Shown here one piece after another: positions 1-5,604 of a DNA stretch of 7,287 nt. The notes below the pieces were generated by a model that was not told the DNA's origin, did no database searches, and saw nothing but the letters and a program-made list of their open reading frames with translations. How positions within the stretch are numbered: the first letter of the stretch is position 1; the number at the start of each line of letters is the position of its first letter. The position numbers were made by a program, and so were the translations under genes. Source of the stretch: CAYJFK01 sp964369475 (GTDB taxonomy: Bacteria > Bacillota > Clostridia > Oscillospirales > Feifaniaceae); NCBI GenBank assembly GCA_964369475.1, contig CAYJFK010000086.1:1-7287 (forward strand), in the 5' to 3' direction.

Positions 1-96
1 AGTGTTGTGTTGTCTAGTGTTGTGTTGTCTTGTTGTCTAGTGTTGTCTTGTTGTCTAGTGTTGTTGTGTTGTTGTGTTGTCTTGTGTTGTGTTGTC
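1..96. repeat. T/G-rich low-complexity tandem array, running off the left edge
   Basis: The top strand is almost only T and G, built from variants of a short core TGTTGTC(T). Two identical 15-nt units (AGTGTTGTGTTGTCT) lie at 1-15 and 16-30. Shorter units TGTTGTCT (31-38, 49-56) and AGTGTTGTCT (39-48) follow, then an expanded GTTGT-rich block (57-96). The array begins before the window, so its full length is unknown. It can be read without stops in one plus frame (from position 7) and one minus frame (from an ATG at 98 downward), but neither has a ribosome binding site. I therefore treat it as a simple repeat and not a gene. It could also be an assembly or contig-edge artefact. Confidence 0.85.
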
Positions 97-236
97 ATGT
101 TGCGAGGGTTAACACACTGCTATAAAATGCAAAATAGCACTAACGAGCTAATACACATACAGATTAAAAGCGGCATCTTGTCACTTGCTTTTGCGAATAA
201 GGCTCTAAACCGATCTTTAAACCTAATTTAAAGCGC
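97..236. other. Non-coding AT-rich spacer, no gene seen
   Basis: Between the repeat array and the terminator of the zinc-ribbon gene I see no open frame with a ribosome binding site, no RNA gene and no convincing promoter. A frame that is open through this stretch on the plus strand is only an extension of the repeat frame. Confidence 0.5.
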
Positions 237-270
237 AAAAAAACGAGGGTCGCTATTGCGACCCTCGTTT
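237..270 (-). terminator. Intrinsic terminator of the zinc-ribbon gene
   Basis: A perfect 13-bp stem (241-253 with 258-270, core ACGAGGGTCGC/GCGACCCTCGT) closes a 4-nt loop. Read on the minus strand it is followed by an uninterrupted T run formed by the A tract at 237-243. It starts about 21 nt after the stop codon of the 292-573 gene, so it most likely ends the sigH-zinc ribbon transcript. The plus-strand T tail is only three bases, so it should be much weaker in that direction. Confidence 0.9.
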
Positions 271-291
271 GTTGACATTACAAATTGAAAT

Positions 292-573
292 TTAGCCTTG
301 AGCTTCCTTCATCTTTGCAAAGCACTCGCTGCAGTATACAGGGCGATCGTTTCTGGGCTGGAATGGAACCTTTGCCTCTGCGCCGCACTCTGCACAGGAT
401 GCTGTGAACATTTCACGCTGCGACTTAGCCGCATTCTTGCGCGAATCACGGCAAGGCTTACAACGCTGTGGCTCGTTTTGGAAACCACGCTCTGCGTAAA
501 ACTCCTGCTCACCGGCTGTAAATACAAACTCGCTGCCGCAGTCCTTACAGGTTAATGTCTTGTCTTCGTACAT
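292..573 (-). CDS. Double zinc-ribbon protein, function unknown
   Basis: This 93-aa cytoplasmic protein has four CxxC knuckles at Cys9/12, Cys38/41, Cys60/63 and Cys81/84, enough for two zinc ribbons. The N-terminal half (DKTLTCKDCG, then FVFTAGEQEFYAERGF and the second CxxC) matches the 'probable zinc-ribbon' family (zf-trcl) common in Firmicutes. The C-terminal half (CAECG ... VPF ... RPVYCSECF) resembles the small CxxC-CxxC ribbon domain often found joined to it. A GAGGG ribosome binding site lies 7 nt before the ATG. The gene lies 96 nt after the SigH-like gene on the same strand with no clear terminator or promoter between, so co-transcription is likely. Family members have no established biochemical role that I know of; nucleic-acid or protein binding is only a guess from the fold. 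Confident as a gene, not as a function. Confidence 0.9.
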   Translation of the reverse strand: MYEDKTLTCKDCGSEFVFTAGEQEFYAERGFQNEPQRCKPCRDSRKNAAKSQREMFTASCAECGAEAKVPFQPRNDRPVYCSECFAKMKEAQG

Positions 574-669
574 TTTCTTTCCCTCGCTTTGGTTAATAAA
601 AATTTTTTTACCCCTTCCCGGACTTTAACCGGCACCTTGTGGCCACGCTGTTTGTATGCGCTAAAGGGT

Positions 670-1284
670 CTATTTCACACTGCCGTCCGGCAGTAGTGCG
701 CTGAGCTTTCGCCGTATTCGCTGTACGGCATTGTCGACAGATTTTGGAGATTTGCTAAGCACTTCTCCTATCGTGGAATAGCTTTTACCTTCCAGATAGA
801 GATCGAGCACCTGACGCTCAAATGGCGACAAGGCGGCTTTGAATCGCTCGTAGGTTAGTTGCACAGCTTCTCTGTCGATAATCGCATCCGTGGGATCAAA
901 GGTGGAATTAAAACCAAAGTCCTTGAAAACGTGATCGCAAGATGTGCCTGCTGCGGTATTAAGTGAAATATAAGTGTTAAGCGGCTTATGCTTGTTTCGT
1001 AGTGCTTTTTTAGAAGCATCTATAAGGTGCCTTTTTATACAAATTGTAAAATAGGCCTCGAAGGGTACATCGCCTGTTGTGTCGAAACTTTGCACAGCCG
1101 AGCAAAAACCGATTGTTGCTTCTTGAATAACATCATCCCTGTCTGCACCGGCAAAGCTAAAGCCTGCGGCAGATCTGCGGATGTGCACATAATATCGGGT
1201 GATCAGCCATTCGTAAGCCTTAGAGCTACCGCCCTTTGCGCTTAAAATAGCCTCCGCTATGTCGTGAAAATCTTGCTCCGACAT
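670..1284 (-). CDS. sigH: RNA polymerase sigma-70 family factor, SigH-like
   Basis: A 204-aa sigma factor that would direct RNA polymerase to alternative promoters. Region 2 is recognisable (GADRDDVIQEATIGF, then FEAYFTICIKRHLIDASKKA), followed by the SigH-like stretch NKHKPLNTYISLN. Region 4 ends the protein with a helix-turn-helix (LSPFERQVLDLYLEGKSY ... SVDNAVQRIRRKLSALL). From memory, Bacillus SigH has the same order (GADREDIVQEGMIGL, RQKHIPLNSYVSL, DLERKVLALYLDGRSY, KSIDNALQRVKRKL) and is about 218 aa. I chose the ATG at 1284 because AAGGGGTGA stands 5 nt before it. The GTG at 1293, which would add three residues, lies inside that site and would leave no spacer. Two candidate promoters lie upstream and a zinc-ribbon gene follows. 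Some substitutions (QEATIGF for QEGMIGL) leave room for a SigH paralogue, not the orthologue. Confidence 0.85.
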   Translation of the reverse strand: MSEQDFHDIAEAILSAKGGSSKAYEWLITRYYVHIRRSAAGFSFAGADRDDVIQEATIGFCSAVQSFDTTGDVPFEAYFTICIKRHLIDASKKALRNKHKPLNTYISLNTAAGTSCDHVFKDFGFNSTFDPTDAIIDREAVQLTYERFKAALSPFERQVLDLYLEGKSYSTIGEVLSKSPKSVDNAVQRIRRKLSALLPDGSVK

Positions 1285-1316
1285 ACACGTCACCCCTTAC
1301 ATTCACAGCATATATA

Positions 1317-1346
1317 AGTATAGACCATAACACTTACTTTTGTCAA
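1317..1346 (-). promoter_or_regulatory. Proximal promoter of the sigH-like gene
   Basis: On the minus strand TTGACA (1346-1341) and TATACT (1322-1317) are separated by 18 nt. This gives a predicted start near 1310 and a leader of about 26 nt before the ATG at 1284. The -35 is a perfect consensus; the spacer is one base longer than ideal. The assignment comes from sequence match only. Confidence 0.65.
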
Positions 1347-1372
1347 TGCTTTTTTTGATTATTATAAAAACA

Positions 1373-1401
1373 ATTATTGATAAAATGATTTTTTATGTCA
1401 A
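1373..1401 (-). promoter_or_regulatory. Candidate distal promoter of the sigH-like gene
   Basis: A second minus-strand match, TTGACA (1401-1396), 17 nt, AATAAT (1378-1373), lies about 55 nt further upstream. The region is very AT-rich, so a chance match is possible. The perfect -35 and ideal spacing make tandem promoters plausible. Confidence 0.45.
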
Positions 1402-1454
1402 ATATAGAATAATACCGAAAAAATTAATCTCTTACCTGACAATATATCGCATTA

Positions 1455-2165
1455 TTACGACTTATGTGGACCTTTGTAAACATTTGCCGCCTCTTTTCTC
1501 GTCGTTTTTTCGGTAACGGTGCCGACAAGGCGATTGATTTTAAAGCCTTTGCCAGAAAATGTGCGCTCGTACTCTGTTACAATGTTCCAAGGTGCGTCCT
1601 CGGCATGAAGGTCGAAGGTTACTTCCGACAGGTCGTACTGTGCAAATTCAAATTCTTCCAGAGAAAAGTCGAAAAGCGGCCTGTTGTCTGTCTTAAAATG
1701 AATCTGTCCGCCGTCCCCCAAAAGAAGGGCATAGAGTGCAAGGAAGTTTCTGTATGTCAGCCTGCGTTTTGCCTGACGTGCCTTGTGCCACGGATCACAG
1801 AAGTTGATGTAAATTCTTGAAAATTCGCCACACTCAAAGCAGTCGTCCAAAAATGCGGCATCACCCGATACAAAGCGGATATTTTTTATGCCCTCGTTTA
1901 GTGCACGCTCCATTGCCATTACAAGAATGTCGGGCACTTTTTCTATCGCTATATACAAATTGTCGGGATTTTGTGTCGCAAGCTGACAGACAAAGCCGCC
2001 CTTACCGCAACCGAGCTCGATGTGCAGTGTGCGCTGCTCGGGGTTTGCTATGTCGTCCTTAAATAGCTCTCGCCATTTTCCCTTTTGCGCAAAGGGATCT
2101 TTTACAAGAATGGCAGATGCCGCTTCGAGTCTTTTTCCAAGGTTTGGTTTTTTTCTCGGTCGCAT
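1455..2165 (-). CDS. trmB: tRNA (guanine-N7-)-methyltransferase TrmB
   Basis: A 236-aa SAM-dependent enzyme that methylates N7 of G46 in the variable loop of tRNAs. The SAM motif I is IELGCGKGGF (49-58), followed by the acidic ribose-binding IAIEK (E75) and the GDA motif (D102). The family signature follows as NFCDPWHKAR (121-130) with KRRLTYRNFL (133-142). FKTDN (157-161) and TEYERTF (197-203) complete the tRNA/substrate site. The length is normal for a bacterial TrmB with the usual short basic N-terminus (MRPRKKPNLGKRLE). The motif reads DPWHKAR as I recall for E. coli, whereas many Gram-positive enzymes have DPWPKxRH; the H of RH is Q here. The ATG at 2165 has GGAGAG 6 nt upstream. The gene has its own promoter, with a terminator hairpin in the leader. 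I see no convincing terminator after its stop. Confidence 0.95.
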   Translation of the reverse strand: MRPRKKPNLGKRLEAASAILVKDPFAQKGKWRELFKDDIANPEQRTLHIELGCGKGGFVCQLATQNPDNLYIAIEKVPDILVMAMERALNEGIKNIRFVSGDAAFLDDCFECGEFSRIYINFCDPWHKARQAKRRLTYRNFLALYALLLGDGGQIHFKTDNRPLFDFSLEEFEFAQYDLSEVTFDLHAEDAPWNIVTEYERTFSGKGFKINRLVGTVTEKTTRKEAANVYKGPHKS

Positions 2166-2181
2166 TGTAATCTCTCCGTAT

Positions 2182-2215
2182 AAAAAAATAATAGGGAATG
2201 GCGTACCATTCCCTA
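2182..2215 (-). terminator. Terminator hairpin inside the trmB leader
   Basis: A perfect 10-bp stem (2192-2201 with 2206-2215, TAGGGAATGG/CCATTCCCTA) with a 4-nt loop is followed on the minus strand by TTATTTTTTT (2191-2182). It can stop transcripts arriving from ridA. It also lies between the candidate trmB promoter (2260-2288) and the trmB ATG, ending only about 17 nt before that ATG. It may therefore act as an attenuator in the trmB leader. Confidence 0.8.
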
Positions 2216-2259
2216 AGAGTCTAATAAAATGACCTTTGTTGCAGTGACTTACCTATAAT

Positions 2260-2288
2260 ATTATATATCAATATTATTAGTAATGCAA
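2260..2288 (-). promoter_or_regulatory. Promoter of trmB
   Basis: On the minus strand TTGCAT (2288-2283), a 17-nt spacer and a perfect TATAAT (2265-2260) predict a start near 2253 and a leader of about 88 nt. It lies after the ridA stop (2314) and before the leader hairpin. I see no other promoter nearer trmB. Confidence 0.65.
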
Positions 2289-2313
2289 GATATTTTTGTG
2301 CTAAAGCCAAAAA

Positions 2314-2766
2314 TTAATCATTTAGCTCGATTAGCATTTCCATTTCAACGGGGATGTCGTGCCAAAGGCCCGATACACCGATTGCCGAACGTGCATGTTT
2401 GCCTACGTCGCCGAGCACCTCTACGAGAAGTTCGGAAAATCCGTTTAAAACGGCGGGATGCTCGCCAAAGCCGGGGGCATCGTTTATAAATCCGAGCACT
2501 TTAACTACCGCCTTGATGCGGTTTAGGTCGCCGAGCTCACGGTGTAAAACCGACAGCGCCATAAGGCCTGCCTCTCTCGATTTTTGGTAGCCCTGCTCTA
2601 CTGTAAATTCACGGCCGAGCTTGCCGCCCGTTTCGTCCTCGCAGCTTATGCCCGACATATAGGCAAGGTTGCCGCCGAAATATCTAAGCGGTACATAACT
2701 GCCGCCTGCACCTTCAGGCTCGGGAAGTGTTAGGCCAAGTTCTTCCAGTCTCTTGTAAACGTCCAT
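2314..2766 (-). CDS. RidA (YjgF/YER057c/UK114) family protein
   Basis: A 150-aa protein of the RidA superfamily, whose best-known members hydrolyse reactive enamine/imine intermediates released by PLP enzymes. The pattern fits the longer subfamily often annotated as YjgF/chorismate-mutase-like putative endoribonuclease: MDVYKRLEELGLTLP at the start, LAYMSGISCED (35-45), GKLGREFTVEQGY (48-60), VKVLGFINDAPGF (88-100), and KHARSAIGVSGL (123-134) with the conserved arginine R126, then VEMEMLIEL. I start it at the ATG at 2766, where AGGAG lies 8 nt upstream. A longer in-frame start at 2808 has no such site and adds residues unlike the family. It lies 78 nt after the ECF S-component gene on the same strand with no clear terminator between, so the two are probably co-transcribed. 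Which imine or other substrate it acts on cannot be read from the sequence. Confidence 0.9.
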   Translation of the reverse strand: MDVYKRLEELGLTLPEPEGAGGSYVPLRYFGGNLAYMSGISCEDETGGKLGREFTVEQGYQKSREAGLMALSVLHRELGDLNRIKAVVKVLGFINDAPGFGEHPAVLNGFSELLVEVLGDVGKHARSAIGVSGLWHDIPVEMEMLIELND

Positions 2767-2844
2767 TTTTATTCTCCTTTTAAATATAAAATAAGCGGTC
2801 TGCCGCATGTGGTAAGCGTACTCCGTGATGATAAATGCTCGTTT

Positions 2845-3351
2845 TTACTTTACTATTCCCGAGCGGCGAAGTGCCGTTGCACTCGTTATTGCAACGACAA
2901 AGCCTGCCGCCGCCTGTCCGCAGTTTGCTATAACAGCGGCCGACGCCGTTGCCACGTCAAACATAAAGACTTCAGCCGTAAAGTATCCGCCAACCATTAC
3001 GACACAGCCTAAAAGTAGCCCTAATATCGTCTTTATGCCAAGCGGCTTTTTTAAAAAGCTCTTGTGCGCAATGGCGCCGACCGCAAAGCCCTCGAGCCCT
3101 TTAACAATAAATGTTACGGGCGCATATAGCGCATAGCCTGCCCACATATCGGCTATTGCAGAGCCTATTGCCCCTGCCGCAAAGCCTACCCACGGGCCGA
3201 AAAGCAGGCCGGCCATCATTAAAACTCCGTCGCCCAAGTTAACATAGCCGTGCGTGCCGGGGATCGGCACCCTGCCCCAGAATGTTGCCACAAAGGTCAT
3301 GGCGGCAAGCAGTCCGCCCATTACAAGACCTCGTATTCTACTATTAGACAT
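2845..3351 (-). CDS. ECF transporter S component (HmpT/riboflavin-type fold)
   Basis: A 168-aa integral membrane protein with about five to six hydrophobic segments (roughly residues 8-26, 41-68, 74-95, 109-131, 136-160). The GYVNLGDGVLMMAGLLFGPW segment (35-54), the AIADMWAGYALYAPVTFIVK stretch (65-84) and KGLEG (84-88) are typical of ECF vitamin-uptake S components of the HmpT/PdxU-like and riboflavin-type group. The length is normal. Such subunits bind a vitamin or precursor and work with a shared energising module (EcfT and two ATPases), which is not encoded here. The ATG at 3351 has AGGAGGG 6 nt upstream, and a good promoter lies just before it. The short leader holds no riboswitch, so the substrate (thiamine precursor, pyridoxine or another) cannot be deduced. 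Confidence 0.9.
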   Translation of the reverse strand: MSNSRIRGLVMGGLLAAMTFVATFWGRVPIPGTHGYVNLGDGVLMMAGLLFGPWVGFAAGAIGSAIADMWAGYALYAPVTFIVKGLEGFAVGAIAHKSFLKKPLGIKTILGLLLGCVVMVGGYFTAEVFMFDVATASAAVIANCGQAAAGFVVAITSATALRRSGIVK

Positions 3352-3378
3352 ATCGACCCTCCTGTTCTTTATCTTACT

Positions 3379-3406
3379 ATTATAATATATATACCGAATT
3401 TTTCAA
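3379..3406 (-). promoter_or_regulatory. Promoter of the ECF S component-ridA unit
   Basis: On the minus strand TTGAAA (3406-3401), 16 nt and a perfect TATAAT (3384-3379) predict a start near 3372. That leaves only about 20 nt of leader before the ATG at 3351, so control by a leader riboswitch is unlikely for this promoter. Confidence 0.7.
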
Positions 3407-3538
3407 GGGATAAATGGAAATAATGCCTAAAAGAATATATAGAATTGTTTGAAGTAGGCTTAATGGTAAAATTTATGTAACGTTTATTAAGAGATCTTGT
3501 GGAAAATGTATACTATTTTTGTGCATTATTGGAATATT

Positions 3539-3555
3539 ATATTAAAAATTAATAT
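3539..3555. promoter_or_regulatory. Palindrome upstream of the flavodiiron promoter, candidate operator
   Basis: A perfect inverted repeat, ATATTAA-AAA-TTAATAT, ends exactly where the candidate -35 of the flavodiiron gene begins. Its position suits a regulator site, but it contains only A and T in an AT-rich region, so chance is a real alternative. It does not match a PerR, Rex or Fur consensus closely enough to name a regulator. Confidence 0.35.
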
Positions 3556-3583
3556 GGCAATTTTATCACAAAGGTAGTATAAT
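3555..3583 (+). promoter_or_regulatory. Candidate promoter of the flavodiiron gene
   Basis: A perfect TATAAT (3578-3583) lies 17 nt after a poor -35 (TGGCAA, 3555-3560), about 80 nt before the ATG. The weak -35 would fit a promoter that depends on an activator, but that is inference. Confidence 0.45.
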
Positions 3584-3663
3584 AGTATCAAAGGGAAAAT
3601 TAGAAAAAATATTCATTATAAATTCAATAACTATTTTGATATAGCAAAAAAGGAGATGTAAAA

Positions 3664-5445
3664 ATGTATAATGTAACGAGCGATATCAAGTATATCGGAA
3701 TAAACGCAAAGGATGTCGACCTGTTCGAGGGTCAGTACAAAGTGCCAAACGGCATGGCATACAATTCCTATGTAGTGCTCGATGAAAAGGTAACGGTATT
3801 CGACACGGTAGATGCTACCTACATGCACGAATGGCTCGACGGGCTCGATGCAGCGCTTGGCGGTCGCAGTCCTGATTATCTTGTTGTGCAGCATATGGAA
3901 CCCGACCACTCGGGAAATATAGCTAATTTTATGAAGATTTACCCAAAGGCGCAGATCGTGGCAAACGAAAAGACCTTTAAAATGATGCAGGGATTTTTCG
4001 GCACCGATTATGAAGATAGGCGGCTCGTTGTAACAGAGGGCGACACCCTTAACACGGGCAAGCATACATTCTCCTTTGTCTTAGCGCCAATGGTTCATTG
4101 GCCTGAGGTTATGGTGACATACGATCACTACGAAAAGGCACTTTTCTCGGCCGATGCCTTTGGCAGATTTGGCACGCAAGATGCTCCCGGCGACTGGGCG
4201 GACGAGGCACGCAGATATTATATAGGAATAGTCGGAAAGTACGGCGCACAGGTGCAGGCGCTTTTGAAAAAGGCGGCAGGGCTTGAGATAGAGCGAATTT
4301 TGCCACTTCACGGCCCTGTGCTCGAGGCAAATTTGGAGAGATATTTGGAGCTGTACGACACATGGTCGTCCTACTCTGTCGAGACAACGGGCATTGTTGT
4401 TGCATATACCTCGGTTTACGGCAACACAAAAAATGCGGTAGAACAGCTGGCGGCAAGGCTTTCAGAGCTTGGTTGCCCGAAGGTTGTCGTGCACGACCTT
4501 GCAAGGTGCGACATGTCGGTAGCTGTTGCAGATGCTTTTAGATATGGCAAGATAGTGCTCGCCACAACGACATATAATTCCGAGCTATTTCCCTTTATGA
4601 GGGATTATATCCACCATTTAACAGAGCGAGGCATTAAAAATCGCACGATCGGGCTAATCGAAAATGGCACATGGGCATCGACGGCCGCAAGGATTATGAG
4701 GAGTGCCTTTGACAAGTGCGGCAATATCGACCTTGTAGAGCCTGTCGTTTCGATAAAGTCGGCACTGAACGACGATTCCAAGGCTCAACTCGAAGCGCTT
4801 GCACAAGAACTCTGCTCGGAATACATCGAACAGAGCTCGGCGACGGCAAATAAAAACGACATGACGGCGCTATTTAATATAGGCTACGGTCTCTATGTTG
4901 TAACCTCGAACGACGGCAAGAAGGACAACGGGCTTATTGTAAATACCGTAACTCAGGTTACAAACACACCAAACAGAATTGCCGTTACCATTAATAAGGA
5001 AAACTATTCGCATCACGTTATAAAGCAGACAGGCATTATGAATGTTTGCTGCTTGTCGGTCGATGCGCCATTCTCTGTCTTTGAGACATACGGATTTAAG
5101 AGTGGTAGAAATGTCGAGAAGTGCATGGGCGAGAGACTGAGGAGCGACAACGGGCTGATATTCTTAGAGAAGTATATCAACTCCTTTATGTCCTTGAAGG
5201 TCGAGCAATATGTCGATTTTGGTACACACGGCATGTTTATCTGCGAAGTGACAGAGGCGAGGGTGCTGACCGATAAGGACAGCATGACATATTCCTTCTA
5301 TCACGAAAATGTTAAACCAAAGCCGACACAGAGCGGCTGGGTCTGTAAGATTTGCGGCTATGTATATGAGGGCGACAATCTGCCCGACGATTATATTTGC
5401 CCCTTGTGTAAGCACGGTGTTATTGATTTTGAGTGGATTGAATAG
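3664..5445 (+). CDS. Flavodiiron protein fused to flavin reductase and rubredoxin
   Basis: A 593-aa cytoplasmic multidomain enzyme that should reduce O2 to water and/or NO to N2O, protecting an anaerobe. Domain 1 (about 1-235) is the metallo-beta-lactamase-like diiron domain with all expected ligands: HMEPDH (H77, E79, D81), H145 in PMVHWPE, D164 in FSADAFG and H216 in LPLHGP. Domain 2 (about 242-390) is flavodoxin-like with the FMN phosphate loop TSVYGNT (249-255). Domain 3 (about 398-548) looks like the FMN-binding split-barrel flavin reductase (FNIGYGLYVVTS, then VNTVTQVTNTPNRIAVTINK). Domain 4 (about 558-593) is a rubredoxin with C561/C564 and C579/C582, whose Cys pairs are only 14 residues apart. 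AGGAG lies 8 nt before the ATG. It is a single-gene unit with its own terminator. The O2 versus NO preference and the electron donor are not readable from sequence. Confidence 0.95.
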   Translation: MYNVTSDIKYIGINAKDVDLFEGQYKVPNGMAYNSYVVLDEKVTVFDTVDATYMHEWLDGLDAALGGRSPDYLVVQHMEPDHSGNIANFMKIYPKAQIVANEKTFKMMQGFFGTDYEDRRLVVTEGDTLNTGKHTFSFVLAPMVHWPEVMVTYDHYEKALFSADAFGRFGTQDAPGDWADEARRYYIGIVGKYGAQVQALLKKAAGLEIERILPLHGPVLEANLERYLELYDTWSSYSVETTGIVVAYTSVYGNTKNAVEQLAARLSELGCPKVVVHDLARCDMSVAVADAFRYGKIVLATTTYNSELFPFMRDYIHHLTERGIKNRTIGLIENGTWASTAARIMRSAFDKCGNIDLVEPVVSIKSALNDDSKAQLEALAQELCSEYIEQSSATANKNDMTALFNIGYGLYVVTSNDGKKDNGLIVNTVTQVTNTPNRIAVTINKENYSHHVIKQTGIMNVCCLSVDAPFSVFETYGFKSGRNVEKCMGERLRSDNGLIFLEKYINSFMSLKVEQYVDFGTHGMFICEVTEARVLTDKDSMTYSFYHENVKPKPTQSGWVCKICGYVYEGDNLPDDYICPLCKHGVIDFEWIE

Positions 5446-5457
5446 CATTATATTGGT

Positions 5458-5486
5458 AAAAAAGACGGCTAAGGCCGTCTTTTTTT
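5458..5486 (+). terminator. Intrinsic terminator after the flavodiiron gene
   Basis: GACGGC (5464-5469) pairs with GCCGTC (5474-5479) around a TAAG loop and is followed by seven T (5480-5486). The six A before the stem (5458-5463) can extend pairing and make it partly bidirectional. It lies 12 nt after the stop codon. Confidence 0.9.
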
Positions 5487-5499
5487 GTGCAGATTTTAC

Positions 5500-5570
5500 A
5501 AAATACTGTAAAGCACGTAAAATACTGTTGCAATTGAGATACAAGCATGTTATAATACAAACATACAGTA
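5500..5570. repeat. Two direct repeats and one inverted copy around a promoter
   Basis: AAAATACTGT occurs at 5500-5509 and again at 5519-5528, 19 nt apart start to start. The inverted core TACAGTA lies at 5564-5570, matching TACTGTA at 5504-5510. The second copy abuts the -35 and the inverted copy falls at the predicted transcription start. This is the geometry expected of repressor sites, but no regulator is identified. Confidence 0.5.
5528..5556 (+). promoter_or_regulatory. Promoter of the 155-aa gene, extended -10
   Basis: TTGCAA (5528-5533), a 17-nt spacer and a perfect TATAAT (5551-5556) with an upstream TGT (5548-5550) give an extended -10 promoter. The predicted start is near 5563, leaving about 40 nt of leader before the ATG at 5605. 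Confidence 0.8.
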
Positions 5571-5604
5571 CAAAAACTGATAAATTTTTACGGAGGATTT
5601 TATT

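Larger units (their letters stand above)
3352..3663. other. Divergent intergenic region with opposing promoters
   Basis: This 312-bp AT-rich stretch separates the minus-strand ECF operon from the plus-strand flavodiiron gene. It holds the ECF promoter near 3379-3406, a palindrome at 3539-3555, a candidate flavodiiron promoter at 3555-3583 and the AGGAG ribosome binding site at 3651-3655. Roughly 3411-3535 shows no gene, RNA or clear motif. Confidence 0.6.

Noticed and set aside
1..96. CRISPR array
   Set aside because: Units are 8-15 nt variants of one core with no unique spacers.
7..231. Open plus-strand frame through the T/G repeat (Cys/Val/Leu-rich)
   Set aside because: Its first part is the tandem repeat translated, there is no ribosome binding site, and the rest resembles no protein.
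618..632. tRNA T-arm-like hairpin (CCGG stem, 7-nt loop) on the minus strand between sigH and the zinc-ribbon gene
   Set aside because: The loop TTAAAGT lacks the conserved C of a T-loop and no acceptor, D or anticodon arm surrounds it. It also lacks a following T run, so it is not called a terminator.
3352..3378. Possible vitamin riboswitch before the ECF S component
   Set aside because: The leader predicted from the promoter is only about 20 nt, too short for a TPP, FMN or other known aptamer.
3631..4065. Minus-strand open frame of 144 codons at the start of the flavodiiron gene
   Set aside because: It is antisense to the conserved diiron domain and runs through the ribosome binding site of that gene, with no family resemblance.
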